The notes beneath the pieces were generated by a model, which did no database searches, was not told the DNA's origin, and saw only the letters and a program-made list of their open reading frames with translations. Both the position numbers and the translations under genes were made by a program. DNA of 33,273 bases from Novosphingobium sp. B1 (GTDB lineage Bacteria; Pseudomonadota; Alphaproteobacteria; Sphingomonadales; Sphingomonadaceae): assembly GCF_900176395.1 (NCBI RefSeq), contig NZ_FWXL01000019.1:1-33273 (forward strand), read 5' to 3'. This document shows positions 22,779 to 29,303 of this stretch, piece after piece (the stretch's first letter is position 1; the number at the start of each line of letters is the position of its first letter).

Positions 22779-23114
22779 TCAGCAGCAGCCACCGCCAGAT
22801 TTCTTGGGAGCAGGCGAAGTCGTCGGCGCGGTCATGGGCATCTGCCCCCCCTGCATCATGTGTCCGCCTTTCATCATACTCCCTCCGGACATCATGCTCC
22901 CTCCGGACATCATGTGACCACCGGACATTTTATGTCCGCCCGTCTGGCCCGCCGAACGGTGCTGATGCCTTGCAGAGTGCTTGGGCTTCGGCTTTGCAGG
23001 ATGTTTGTGAGCGGGCAAATCCTTCATGCCGGGGGGCATTTGATCGGCTAATGCCGGAGCGGTGCCGGAAGCCAGCAACCCCAGGGCGGCAAAAATCAAC
23101 GTTGTCTTGCGCAT
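22779..23114 (-). CDS. Met/His/Gly-rich periplasmic protein, probable copper binder
   Basis: The 111-residue product has a signal peptide (about 1-23, ending APALA) and mature sequence beginning DQMPPGMKDLP. It continues with Lys/His-rich sequence, then several Gly-Gly-(His/Ser)-Met-Met repeats (about 60-85), and ends in GGGCC. The start of the mature part (AD-x-x-PPGMK) is the same as in the protein at 28424-28792, so they are paralogs. Met-Met and His repeats and a terminal Cys-Cys suit Cu(I) binding in the periplasm, an inference. A tandem DNA repeat lies inside the gene. Confidence 0.75.
   Translation of the reverse strand: MRKTTLIFAALGLLASGTAPALADQMPPGMKDLPAHKHPAKPKPKHSARHQHRSAGQTGGHKMSGGHMMSGGSMMSGGSMMKGGHMMQGGQMPMTAPTTSPAPKKSGGGCC
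22879..22914. repeat. Tandem 18-bp repeat in the Met/His-rich gene
   Basis: Two exact copies of CTCCCTCCGGACATCATG stand head to tail (22879-22896 and 22897-22914), with degenerate copies on both sides. On the minus strand each encodes a Met-Met-Ser-Gly-Gly-Ser-type unit. In-frame copy-number changes would lengthen or shorten the metal-binding repeat. Confidence 0.85.
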
Positions 23115-23260
23115 ACAGCGGTCCTTTCCTTGGCAGCCTTGGTTAGGCCAGCCTCAGGCCCCCTATGCCGCGATCAAGATTGGCATCGATATACGTAGAT
23201 AACGAATGTCTCGGCTCCGAAGCGGAATCTCCTGCAGGTCAGGTAGGGCCGGGCAGGAGT

Positions 23261-24073
23261 TTAGCCAGCAATAGCCGGACTGAGCCCCTGGTCGATCAGG
23301 GTTGCCCATAGTGCCTCGGCGCTATCGGCATACGAAAACAAGTCGCGATCTTCGCTGTCGATCATGCCGTTCTCGCTGAAAACATCCAAATTGATCGCGC
23401 TTTGCCAATAGTCTTGATCAAACAGGATGATCGGGACCTTGGGGGCCTTGCCGGTCTGCCGCAGTGTCAGAATTTCGAACATCTCGTCCAGGGTACCAAA
23501 TCCCCCTGGGAAGACCACCAGGGCACTGGCGCGCATGGCCAGATGCATCTTGCGGATCGCGAAATAGTGAAAACGGAATGTGAGTTCGGGCGTCGTGTAA
23601 GGATTTGGGACCTGTTCGTGAGGGAGCGTGATATTGAAGCCGATAGAAGGCGCGCAGACGTCATGGGCGCCGCGGTTGGCCGCCTCCATGATCCCTGGCC
23701 CTCCTCCTGTGGCGATCACGTTCATGCGCTTGCCACCATTGCGGGTCAGCGCGCCCCCCTTCTCGGAGGCGAGCCGGCCGAACTTGCGGGCTTCGTCATA
23801 CCAGGCGCCCCTCCTGCCTGGCTGCGCCTCTCGGACGCGAGCACTCCCAAATACGACAATGGTTGAAAGGACGCCCCATTCGCGCAACGCTTCCTCCACC
23901 TTCTCGTATTCGAGCATGAAGCGAACTCCGCGCATGGAGTCCCCAAGAATGAAGTCCTGATCCAAGGCGGCGAGCCTGTAAGATGGCAAGTCCGCTGCGT
24001 GGTGGCTGGGGAAGCAATGCTCACAGGGATGTGGCGTTAGAGCGCTGCAGAAAGGGGTGTCATCTGAAGTCAC
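23261..24073 (-). CDS. LOG-family protein (TIGR00730-like)
   Basis: The 270-residue product carries the LOG nucleotide-binding signature PGGFGTLDEMFE (near residue 188-200) and GGGPGIMEAANRGA (near 122-135). LOG proteins release cytokinin-type bases or hydrolyse nucleoside monophosphates; many bacterial members have no proven role. The N-terminus has an extra Cys/His cluster (HPCEHCFPSHHAA) that is not part of the core fold. It is transcribed away from the neighbouring metallohydrolase, so the two share the region around 24074-24284. The start at ATG 24073 is the best in frame, although its ribosome-binding site is weak. Confidence 0.85.
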   Translation of the reverse strand: MTSDDTPFCSALTPHPCEHCFPSHHAADLPSYRLAALDQDFILGDSMRGVRFMLEYEKVEEALREWGVLSTIVVFGSARVREAQPGRRGAWYDEARKFGRLASEKGGALTRNGGKRMNVIATGGGPGIMEAANRGAHDVCAPSIGFNITLPHEQVPNPYTTPELTFRFHYFAIRKMHLAMRASALVVFPGGFGTLDEMFEILTLRQTGKAPKVPIILFDQDYWQSAINLDVFSENGMIDSEDRDLFSYADSAEALWATLIDQGLSPAIAG

Positions 24074-24284
24074 ATTTTTGTCCCGTTCAAAGCATGTATC
24101 TTGTGGTTATCGGTTTTGTCACGATGCGTTCGCGAGACTGTCTCAGTGCTGGCGCCACGAATGCCGCGCCATATGTAAACATCACATGCTCCCGCCAGCG
24201 TCCCGTCTGCGATCTTTACGTATGGCCGCAGACCAATCGGATGGCCAATCCATGCAGAAATCAACAAGCGCGGGAGTGATGTCC
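24074..24284. promoter_or_regulatory. Divergent intergenic region
   Basis: About 210 bases lie between the LOG gene (minus) and the metallohydrolase (plus), so promoters for both should be here. On the plus side, CGGGAG at 24271-24276 is eight bases from ATG 24285. No strong -35/-10 pair stands out. Confidence 0.35.
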
Positions 24285-25772
24285 ATGCACGGGCACAAGA
24301 ATCGACACCAAAAGGACAAAACCCGGGGGCATTTCGTGCCGAGCGGGTCCCCTCAAGTCACGTTTGAGGTGGAGCCAAGACCTGCTGGCGGAGGATTGGC
24401 GATCGGGTTCTTTGGGGCGAGCGGCACCGTCACCGGATCGCGCTATCTCCTCGAGGATGACAGCACGCGCTTGTTGGTGGATAGTGGACTGTTCCAGGGC
24501 GGTCGCGATTTACGCAACTTCAACTGGGCTCCCCCTCCGCCAGAAATTGCAGGGGTAGAGACGATCCTGCTGACGCACGCGCATCTCGATCATTCCGGTG
24601 CCATTCCGCGTTTGGTCCGTGATGGTTGGAGGGGCCGGGTTCTCACCACCCGGGCAACAGCCGAGCTTTGTGAACTACTTCTGCCGGACAGCGGCCACCT
24701 GCAGGAAAAGGATGCCCAGTTCGCAAACCGTCGAGGATATTCGCGGCATCAACCTGCGCTGCCACTATATACCCAGAACGATGCGTTGAACGCACTGGAG
24801 CATTTTCAGGGAGTGGAATTCGGTGAGTTCATCGAAGTTGCCCCAGGTGTCTCTGCCCGCTTCCACCGCGCCGGGCATATTCTCGGTGCAGCTTCGATCG
24901 AGATCGACTGGAAAGGAACCAAGGTCGTCTTTTCGGGCGACCTTGGGCGTTATGACGACGCTGTGATGTTCGATCCCGCACCTCCGCCATTGGCTGACTT
25001 TCTAATCGTCGAGTCTACCTATGGCGATCGGGAGCATGACGCTGTTTCGCCTGAAGTAGCCTTGGGTGAGTGTATTGAGCGATGCGTAGCGCGTGGTGGG
25101 ACGGTCGTAATCCCGGCCTTCGCGGTGGGTCGGGCCCAATCGCTCCTCTATTACCTGTCCCTCTTGAAGAAGGCCGGCCGCCTTCAGGGCGTGCCTGTCT
25201 ACCTCGACAGCCCGATGGCAATCGACGCCAGCGGCATCATGTGCGCAAACTCAGGGGATCATCGCCTGTCGCATGATGAATGCAAAGCCGCGTGCGCCGT
25301 AGCGCACTATGTACGCGATGCCGAAGAGTCGAAGGCGCTGACGGCGGATAGCAATCCCAAGGTCATCATTTCGGCAAGTGGCATGGCGACTGGCGGACGT
25401 GTCCTTCACCACCTTGCACAGTTTGCCCCGGATCCGAAGAACCTGCTGCTTTTTGCAGGCTTCCAGGCAGCCGGCACCCGAGGCGCGGCGCTTGTCGCTG
25501 GCGCGACCTCGGTAAAGATTTATGGCGAGGTTGTGCCGGTTTTTGCCGAAGTAACCAATCTTTCGATGCTGTCGGCCCATGCTGATTGCAACGAGATCTT
25601 GCGTTGGCTTTCTGGCATGCCGCAAGCACCGAAAATGACGTTCGTCACGCACGGAGAGGCGAGTGCCTCTGCCAGTCTGGCCGAACGGATTCGGCACGAG
25701 CTAGATTGGACATGTACCACGCCTGCTCTCGGAAGCTGGGGCGATCTCACCTCCCGCGCGCATGGCTCATGA
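24285..25772 (+). CDS. Beta-CASP metallo-beta-lactamase-fold RNase/hydrolase
   Basis: From ATG 24285 the product is 495 residues. The metallo-beta-lactamase motif HAHLDHSG is at 98-105 and later ligands are in HRAGHILGAA and FSGDLGRYDD. The beta-CASP region follows (VESTYGDREH, PAFAVGRAQ, VYLDSPMA, SASGMATGGRVLHHL, LSAHAD and THGE). This is the layout of YSH1/CPSF-like bacterial RNases and related hydrolases. The role is probably RNA processing; the link to metal genes is only positional. The start was placed by the upstream CGGGAG with 8-base spacing; ATG 24279 is an alternative. The open frame extends to 24057 but has no family sequence there. Confidence 0.88.
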   Translation: MHGHKNRHQKDKTRGHFVPSGSPQVTFEVEPRPAGGGLAIGFFGASGTVTGSRYLLEDDSTRLLVDSGLFQGGRDLRNFNWAPPPPEIAGVETILLTHAHLDHSGAIPRLVRDGWRGRVLTTRATAELCELLLPDSGHLQEKDAQFANRRGYSRHQPALPLYTQNDALNALEHFQGVEFGEFIEVAPGVSARFHRAGHILGAASIEIDWKGTKVVFSGDLGRYDDAVMFDPAPPPLADFLIVESTYGDREHDAVSPEVALGECIERCVARGGTVVIPAFAVGRAQSLLYYLSLLKKAGRLQGVPVYLDSPMAIDASGIMCANSGDHRLSHDECKAACAVAHYVRDAEESKALTADSNPKVIISASGMATGGRVLHHLAQFAPDPKNLLLFAGFQAAGTRGAALVAGATSVKIYGEVVPVFAEVTNLSMLSAHADCNEILRWLSGMPQAPKMTFVTHGEASASASLAERIRHELDWTCTTPALGSWGDLTSRAHGS

Positions 25773-25845
25773 AAATGTGACCATTACGTATGTTGAGCTT
25801 GGAGCTTGGTCCTTACTCCGGACTTTGAAGAACAGCTCTTCCCCA

Positions 25846-25866
25846 TAAGGCCTGGGGGCGGCCTTA
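25846..25866 (+). promoter_or_regulatory. Hairpin upstream of the first paralog gene
   Basis: TAAGGCC pairs with GGCCTTA over 7 bases around a 7-base loop, just before the AAGGAG ribosome-binding site of the gene at 25890. It may regulate expression or terminate the metallohydrolase transcript. Confidence 0.4.
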
Positions 25867-25889
25867 AATAATTCACGAAGGAGTCGAAA

Positions 25890-26249
25890 ATGATCAAGAA
25901 GTCTCTCATGGTTGCGATTGCAGGCATATCGATGCTTGGAGCTGCCCCGGTCCTCGCTCAAGGTATCGGCCACACGTGGTTCATGCGCGGTACTGTTGTG
26001 GCCGTCGACAAGACCGGCACTGTCGTCTGCATCGGCAAGGCCGATGGCGCGGAGGTTGGCCAGACCCTCGACGTGGTCCGTGTCGTCTATCATCCGGGGC
26101 CGAGCAAAGGTGCGGGTCCGACCTATCACCGGCAGAATGTTGGCCACGTTCGCATCGACCACATTTTCGATGACCATTTCGCCCATGTCACTGTCGTCGA
26201 CGGCCGTGCGGCCAAGAACGACATCGTCGAACTGGGTCGCAGCCACTGA
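25890..26249 (+). CDS. Secreted protein of unknown function, paralog 1
   Basis: I do not recognise a family. The 119-residue product has a signal peptide (about 1-23, ending APVLAQ) and a mature domain that begins GIGHTWFMRG. The same domain recurs in the genes at 26348 and 28904, with shared VVxVD, VVCIGxxDGAxxGQ, HVxxDxIFDxHFAHV and xDIVEL blocks. One Cys (VVCIG) and several His are conserved. The start follows a good GAAGGAG site. It is likely periplasmic and beta-rich. Metal binding or chaperone roles are possible but not shown. Confidence 0.7.
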   Translation: MIKKSLMVAIAGISMLGAAPVLAQGIGHTWFMRGTVVAVDKTGTVVCIGKADGAEVGQTLDVVRVVYHPGPSKGAGPTYHRQNVGHVRIDHIFDDHFAHVTVVDGRAAKNDIVELGRSH

Positions 26250-26281
26250 TCTCTCGTGGTCATGACCGACGCCTGAACGCG

Positions 26282-26313
26282 CTGCCGGAGCCTCCGCACG
26301 GAGGTGCCGGCAG
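26282..26313 (+). promoter_or_regulatory. Strong hairpin between paralogs 1 and 2
   Basis: CTGCCGG and CCTCCG pair with CGGAGG and CCGGCAG, giving a 7-bp and a 6-bp stem separated by a 2-base mismatch. It lies in the 98-base gap. There is no T run behind it, so it may protect an mRNA end or attenuate rather than terminate. Confidence 0.45.
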
Positions 26314-26347
26314 TAGTCGTCGCTGGTGACAAGAACTGGAGGATTGC

Positions 26348-26704
26348 GTGGCCAAGATTCGCATGAAGGTGGCATTTGCAGCGTCCCTCTTTACAGCAAG
26401 CGCACCGGTAAGTGCACAGGGCATAGCCCACACCTGGTTCATGCGAGGATCGATTGTCGGAATTGACTATCGCGGGCCCGTTGTTTGCATTGGCCGTGTT
26501 GATGGAGCCGAAGCCGGGCAGGTACTCGAAGTTTATCGCCCAGCGCCCGTTTACTTGCGAAGGCGGGGGTCAAACCACTACCGCAAGAAATTGATCGCAC
26601 ATGTCGCAGTCGATCAGATTATAAATGACCACTACGCTCATGTAACGGTGATTGATGGAGAACCACGCAAGGGCGACATTGTAGAATTACAACGACACCA
26701 TTGA
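26348..26704 (+). CDS. Secreted protein of unknown function, paralog 2
   Basis: The 118-residue product (GTG start, preceded by GGAGGA at 26338-26343 though closely spaced; ATG 26363 is an alternative) has a signal peptide ending VSAQ and mature sequence GIAHTWFMRGSIVGID. It shares the full domain layout of paralogs 1 and 3. The central loop is rich in Arg and Tyr (VYLRRRGSNHYRKK). It lies directly after paralog 1 and before the MerR-type regulator. Function unknown. Confidence 0.65.
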   Translation: MAKIRMKVAFAASLFTASAPVSAQGIAHTWFMRGSIVGIDYRGPVVCIGRVDGAEAGQVLEVYRPAPVYLRRRGSNHYRKKLIAHVAVDQIINDHYAHVTVIDGEPRKGDIVELQRHH

Positions 26705-26836
26705 TCGGTCAGCGAAAGGCGCAGCGTTACCTGGCGACGACAATCCAAAGAAGGTGGCGATCGGCAAGGGTGAACCTCATTGGCTGCAGGTACAAATGAA
26801 GAATAAGCTTGGGCCTGTGGATTGGAGACGGATGCT

Positions 26837-27289
26837 ATGGCCAATTTCAAGATTGGCGAACTCGCTGCTGCAGCGGAGGTGGGTCGCGACACGATCCGCT
26901 ACTATGAAAGGCTTGGCCTTCTCCAGGCTTCCTCGCGAAGTCAGGCAGGATACCGCTTGTACAATGACGATGAACTCGCCCGTCTGAAATTCATTCGGTC
27001 GGTGCAGGATCTCGGTTTCACGCTCGAGCAGACGCGAGACCTGCTCGAAGCATCTGCAGCTGCTCCGTCGCGCGTCGAAGATTTGCTGGCCGTAACCCGC
27101 GGAAAACTGATCGCCGCAGAGAGCAACATCGGCCGCTTAAGGCAAGTTGAGCAGTTGCTTGCCGATCAATCAAGCGCCTCTCAAGCTTCCTGTTCGCAAC
27201 CCCTCTGGATGAGGCTGAGAACCGAGAAGAGTTCTGCCGAGCACTTGAACAGTGATTTGGCAGAATGCCCAGTGGACCAACTCGTGTGA
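26837..27289 (+). CDS. MerR-family transcriptional regulator
   Basis: The 150-residue product has an N-terminal MerR winged helix (KIGELAAAAEVGRDTIRYYERLGLL, about 5-29, and SRSQAGYRLYNDDELARLKFIRSVQDLGFTLEQ) and a helical dimerisation segment (about 80-112). In metal-sensing MerR proteins, paired Cys residues near the C-terminus bind the metal. Here Cys119 and Cys144 are 25 apart, not the short spacing of CueR, while position 78 is Ser as in monovalent-ion sensors. A copper or other soft-metal role is probable from the neighbourhood. The start ATG 26837 follows a GGAGACGG site; an upstream TTG at 26822 is less likely. Confidence 0.85.
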   Translation: MANFKIGELAAAAEVGRDTIRYYERLGLLQASSRSQAGYRLYNDDELARLKFIRSVQDLGFTLEQTRDLLEASAAAPSRVEDLLAVTRGKLIAAESNIGRLRQVEQLLADQSSASQASCSQPLWMRLRTEKSSAEHLNSDLAECPVDQLV

Positions 27290-27300
27290 AAGGATCGATC

Positions 27301-27660
27301 ATGACCAATTGGAATCGTAAGGCTCGGTGGATGACCGGCAGTCTGGTAGTGGCAGGCACCCTTGTGCTTGCCGGCTGTAACGGCAAGGATAAGGGGGCCA
27401 CGCCGACCTCAACGTCCAGCGCGGCAACAAATGCCACAGATAGCCAGACATCATCTGTGCGTGATGACGCCGCAGCTGCAAGCGCCACAGCAGCTGCGGA
27501 AGATATGCACAATCGCATGGAAACAGATCAGCGGCAGAGGATGGATCACGACAACATGCGGATGGGGCCAGGCATGAACCATCCTGCTTCACCAGCCCCC
27601 AGCACCCCGCCGGCAGATCCTGCCGCGGGCATGCAGGGCGGGGGAATGAAAGATATGTGA
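27301..27660 (+). CDS. Met-rich lipoprotein
   Basis: The 119-residue product has a lipoprotein signal with lipobox LAGC (about 23-26). The mature part is low-complexity: Ala/Ser/Thr-rich first, then Met and His-rich (MHNRMETDQRQRMDHDN, MRMGPGMNH) and a final MQGGGMKDM. It should be membrane-attached on the periplasmic side and may bind copper through its Met residues. It begins 11 bases after the MerR gene, with a GAAAGGA site, and is likely co-transcribed with it. Confidence 0.75.
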   Translation: MTNWNRKARWMTGSLVVAGTLVLAGCNGKDKGATPTSTSSAATNATDSQTSSVRDDAAAASATAAAEDMHNRMETDQRQRMDHDNMRMGPGMNHPASPAPSTPPADPAAGMQGGGMKDM

Positions 27661-27702
27661 TCAGGATGGGCGGAGGAGAGCCCACGGTGTCACCTTGACT
27701 GG

Positions 27703-27729
27703 CCGCGAGCCGACGCTGTCGGCTCGCGG
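27703..27729 (+). terminator. Hairpin after the Met-rich lipoprotein gene
   Basis: CCGCGAGCCGAC pairs perfectly with GTCGGCTCGCGG (12 bp) around a 3-base loop. No T run follows, so it is a terminator-like or mRNA-end hairpin. Confidence 0.55.
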
Positions 27730-27875
27730 TCGGCTGGGACGATAGTGTCCTGGCATGCCACAGTCTCGCGGGCTTCAAATTTTTCTGCAAGTAGCGTGGG
27801 TTCCAATTAAGGCATTACAGGAGAATAAATCCAGTGTCTGGATGAGTGAATTTTACCTTGATCCGGAGAAAATGT

Positions 27876-28313
27876 ATGTTGGAAAGACGCAAACTACTGG
27901 GAGGGGGAGCTGTTGTGCTAGTGGCAGGTGTTACTGGTCAGGCCAGTGGCAAGAATGATGGCGAACGCGGCATGCCTATGCCAATGCCGATGAAGGATTG
28001 CATCGATCTGTGCTGGGCGTCGCATTTGATGTGCCTGGAGACAGCCGCGGGCCTTACCGTGACGGGGGCCAGCGCCACTGCATTGCAACTCGCTGCGATG
28101 TTGAGCGATTGTGCGGAGATCTGCCAAACTACGGCAAACTCCATGATCAGACGCTCGCCCTTGCATACGGTGCTCTGTCAGGCTTGTGCCGAGGTTTGCG
28201 AGAGGTGTGCCCGTGCCTGTGGCCAACAAGGTAGCAACCCCTCTCTGGCACGTTGTGTGGAGAGTTGTCGGAGGTGTTCGGAAAGCTGCAGGCACATGGC
28301 GACGATGGGATAA
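27876..28313 (+). CDS. Csp1-type copper storage protein with Tat signal
   Basis: The 145-residue product starts MLERRKLLGGGAVVLVAG, a twin-arginine (Tat) signal. The mature part has 14 Cys residues (42, 46, 53, 79, 83, 101, 104, 108, 111, 115, 127, 131, 134 and 138), spaced as in four-helix-bundle copper storage proteins, which line the bundle core with Cys and hold many Cu(I) ions. Csp1 of methanotrophs also has a Tat signal. It is preceded by the Met-rich MPMPMPMK linker. The start was set by CGGAG seven bases upstream; the open frame begins at GTG 27846. Role inferred: safe storage of periplasmic Cu(I). Confidence 0.85.
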   Translation: MLERRKLLGGGAVVLVAGVTGQASGKNDGERGMPMPMPMKDCIDLCWASHLMCLETAAGLTVTGASATALQLAAMLSDCAEICQTTANSMIRRSPLHTVLCQACAEVCERCARACGQQGSNPSLARCVESCRRCSESCRHMATMG

Positions 28314-28423
28314 TAGGATCTAGCTTCGCACATTACGTATACCGATACGGATGCCAGCATTGCATCAACGTGGTCTCAATTTGGTGTTCACGAAGTAACG
28401 CAGCAATGGCTGGAGATCGGAAT

Positions 28424-28792
28424 ATGCGTAGGTCAGCAATTTATCTTGCTCTTTTGGGGCTGGCTGTGGCCGGATCCGGCTACGTGTTGGCCGATGAACT
28501 TCCTCCCGGCATGAAAGTGGTGCAGGCGCCAAAGCCCAAGGTTACACCGACTCCGTCAGCTCCAAGTAAGGAGCACATGCAGGGCATGGACCATGGCGCG
28601 CAGCAGATGCATGATCGGATGATGCATGATCATCAAATGGGCATGCAGAACATGCAGCAATCTTCTGGAGGCGGAATGGCGCCCGATGCTGCACAAAGCC
28701 AGACACCGATGCCCATGCCATCGGGAAAAGCTTGTTGCCCACCCAAAAGCATGAAGCCGGCCGATAAGCCTATGCCAATGAGCGACATGTAG
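28424..28792 (+). CDS. Small Met-rich periplasmic protein, probable copper binder
   Basis: The 122-residue product has a signal peptide (about 1-23) and mature sequence DELPPGMKVVQAPKPK, many Met and His (MQGMDHGAQQMHDRMMHDH, MGMQNMQQ), one Cys-Cys (KACCPPKSM) and the C-terminal tail ADKPMPMSDM. It shares its N-terminal start with the protein at 22779 and its Cys-Cys and tail with that at 8972, so it links the two. ATG 28424 follows a GGAG site. Copper binding is inferred from composition. Confidence 0.75.
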   Translation: MRRSAIYLALLGLAVAGSGYVLADELPPGMKVVQAPKPKVTPTPSAPSKEHMQGMDHGAQQMHDRMMHDHQMGMQNMQQSSGGGMAPDAAQSQTPMPMPSGKACCPPKSMKPADKPMPMSDM

Positions 28793-28824
28793 AGTTCGGC
28801 TCACGGAAATGTCCGGGGCTGGGC

Positions 28825-28852
28825 GGCCCGCCGCGCGCCCCTGCGGCGGGCC
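28825..28852 (+). terminator. GC-rich hairpin after the Met-rich gene
   Basis: GGCCCGCCGC pairs with GCGGCGGGCC (10 bp) around an 8-base loop, followed by CTTCAT. Probable rho-independent or pausing hairpin before paralog 3. Confidence 0.6.
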
Positions 28853-28903
28853 CTTCATGCGTCGCGGCACCATGTCACCAGATAACCAAATAAGAGAAAT
28901 GCC

Positions 28904-29263
28904 ATGATGCGGAAGGTTCTTGCGACAGTTTCAATGGCCGCACTAGTCGTTGCAGTATCGCCAGCATATGCGCTTGGCATCGGCCATAGCTTCTTCATGC
29001 GTGGCGAGGTCGTCCGTGTCGATTCTGGTGGAGCGGTGGTCTGCCTCGGAAGGCTTGATGGAGCGCATGAGGGCCAAGTTTTGGAAGTATATCGGCAGGC
29101 GCACCGGTATCGCAAATTGGTCGGACATGTTGAAGTCGATCAGATATTCGACGAGCATTTCGCCCATGTTCATATAGTAGAGGGCGATCTCAAGAAAAGC
29201 TATTGGGTGAGTCTCCCTCGTAACCATAATAACCCTAATAACAAATCTACTAAAATTCAGTAG
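28904..29263 (+). CDS. Secreted protein of unknown function, paralog 3
   Basis: The 119-residue product has a signal peptide (about 1-24, ending SPAYA) and a mature domain with GIGHSFFMRGEVVRVD, VVCLGRLDGAHEGQVLEVYR and HVEVDQIFDEHFAHVHIVEG, the blocks of paralogs 1 and 2. The central loop is shorter and the C-terminal tail is Asn-rich (HNNPNNKSTK). It lies just upstream of copA, so it is linked more closely to the copper oxidase than the other two. Function unknown. Confidence 0.7.
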   Translation: MMRKVLATVSMAALVVAVSPAYALGIGHSFFMRGEVVRVDSGGAVVCLGRLDGAHEGQVLEVYRQAHRYRKLVGHVEVDQIFDEHFAHVHIVEGDLKKSYWVSLPRNHNNPNNKSTKIQ

Positions 29264-29303
29264 TCTAATAACCAAACGTCAATTTTATAAGGCTCTCCTT
29301 CTC

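Noticed and set aside
22860..22935. Repeated short units that could suggest a CRISPR-like array
   Set aside because: The units are tandem codons of a Met/Gly-rich protein with no spacers between them.
24057..24284. N-terminal extension of the metallohydrolase from 24057
   Set aside because: The extension overlaps the LOG gene region, is Cys/Arg-rich and unlike the family; a ribosome-binding site supports the start at 24285.
26270..26345. Hairpin region as a riboswitch between paralogs 1 and 2
   Set aside because: It is a single interrupted stem without the multi-helix core or conserved bases of a known riboswitch class.
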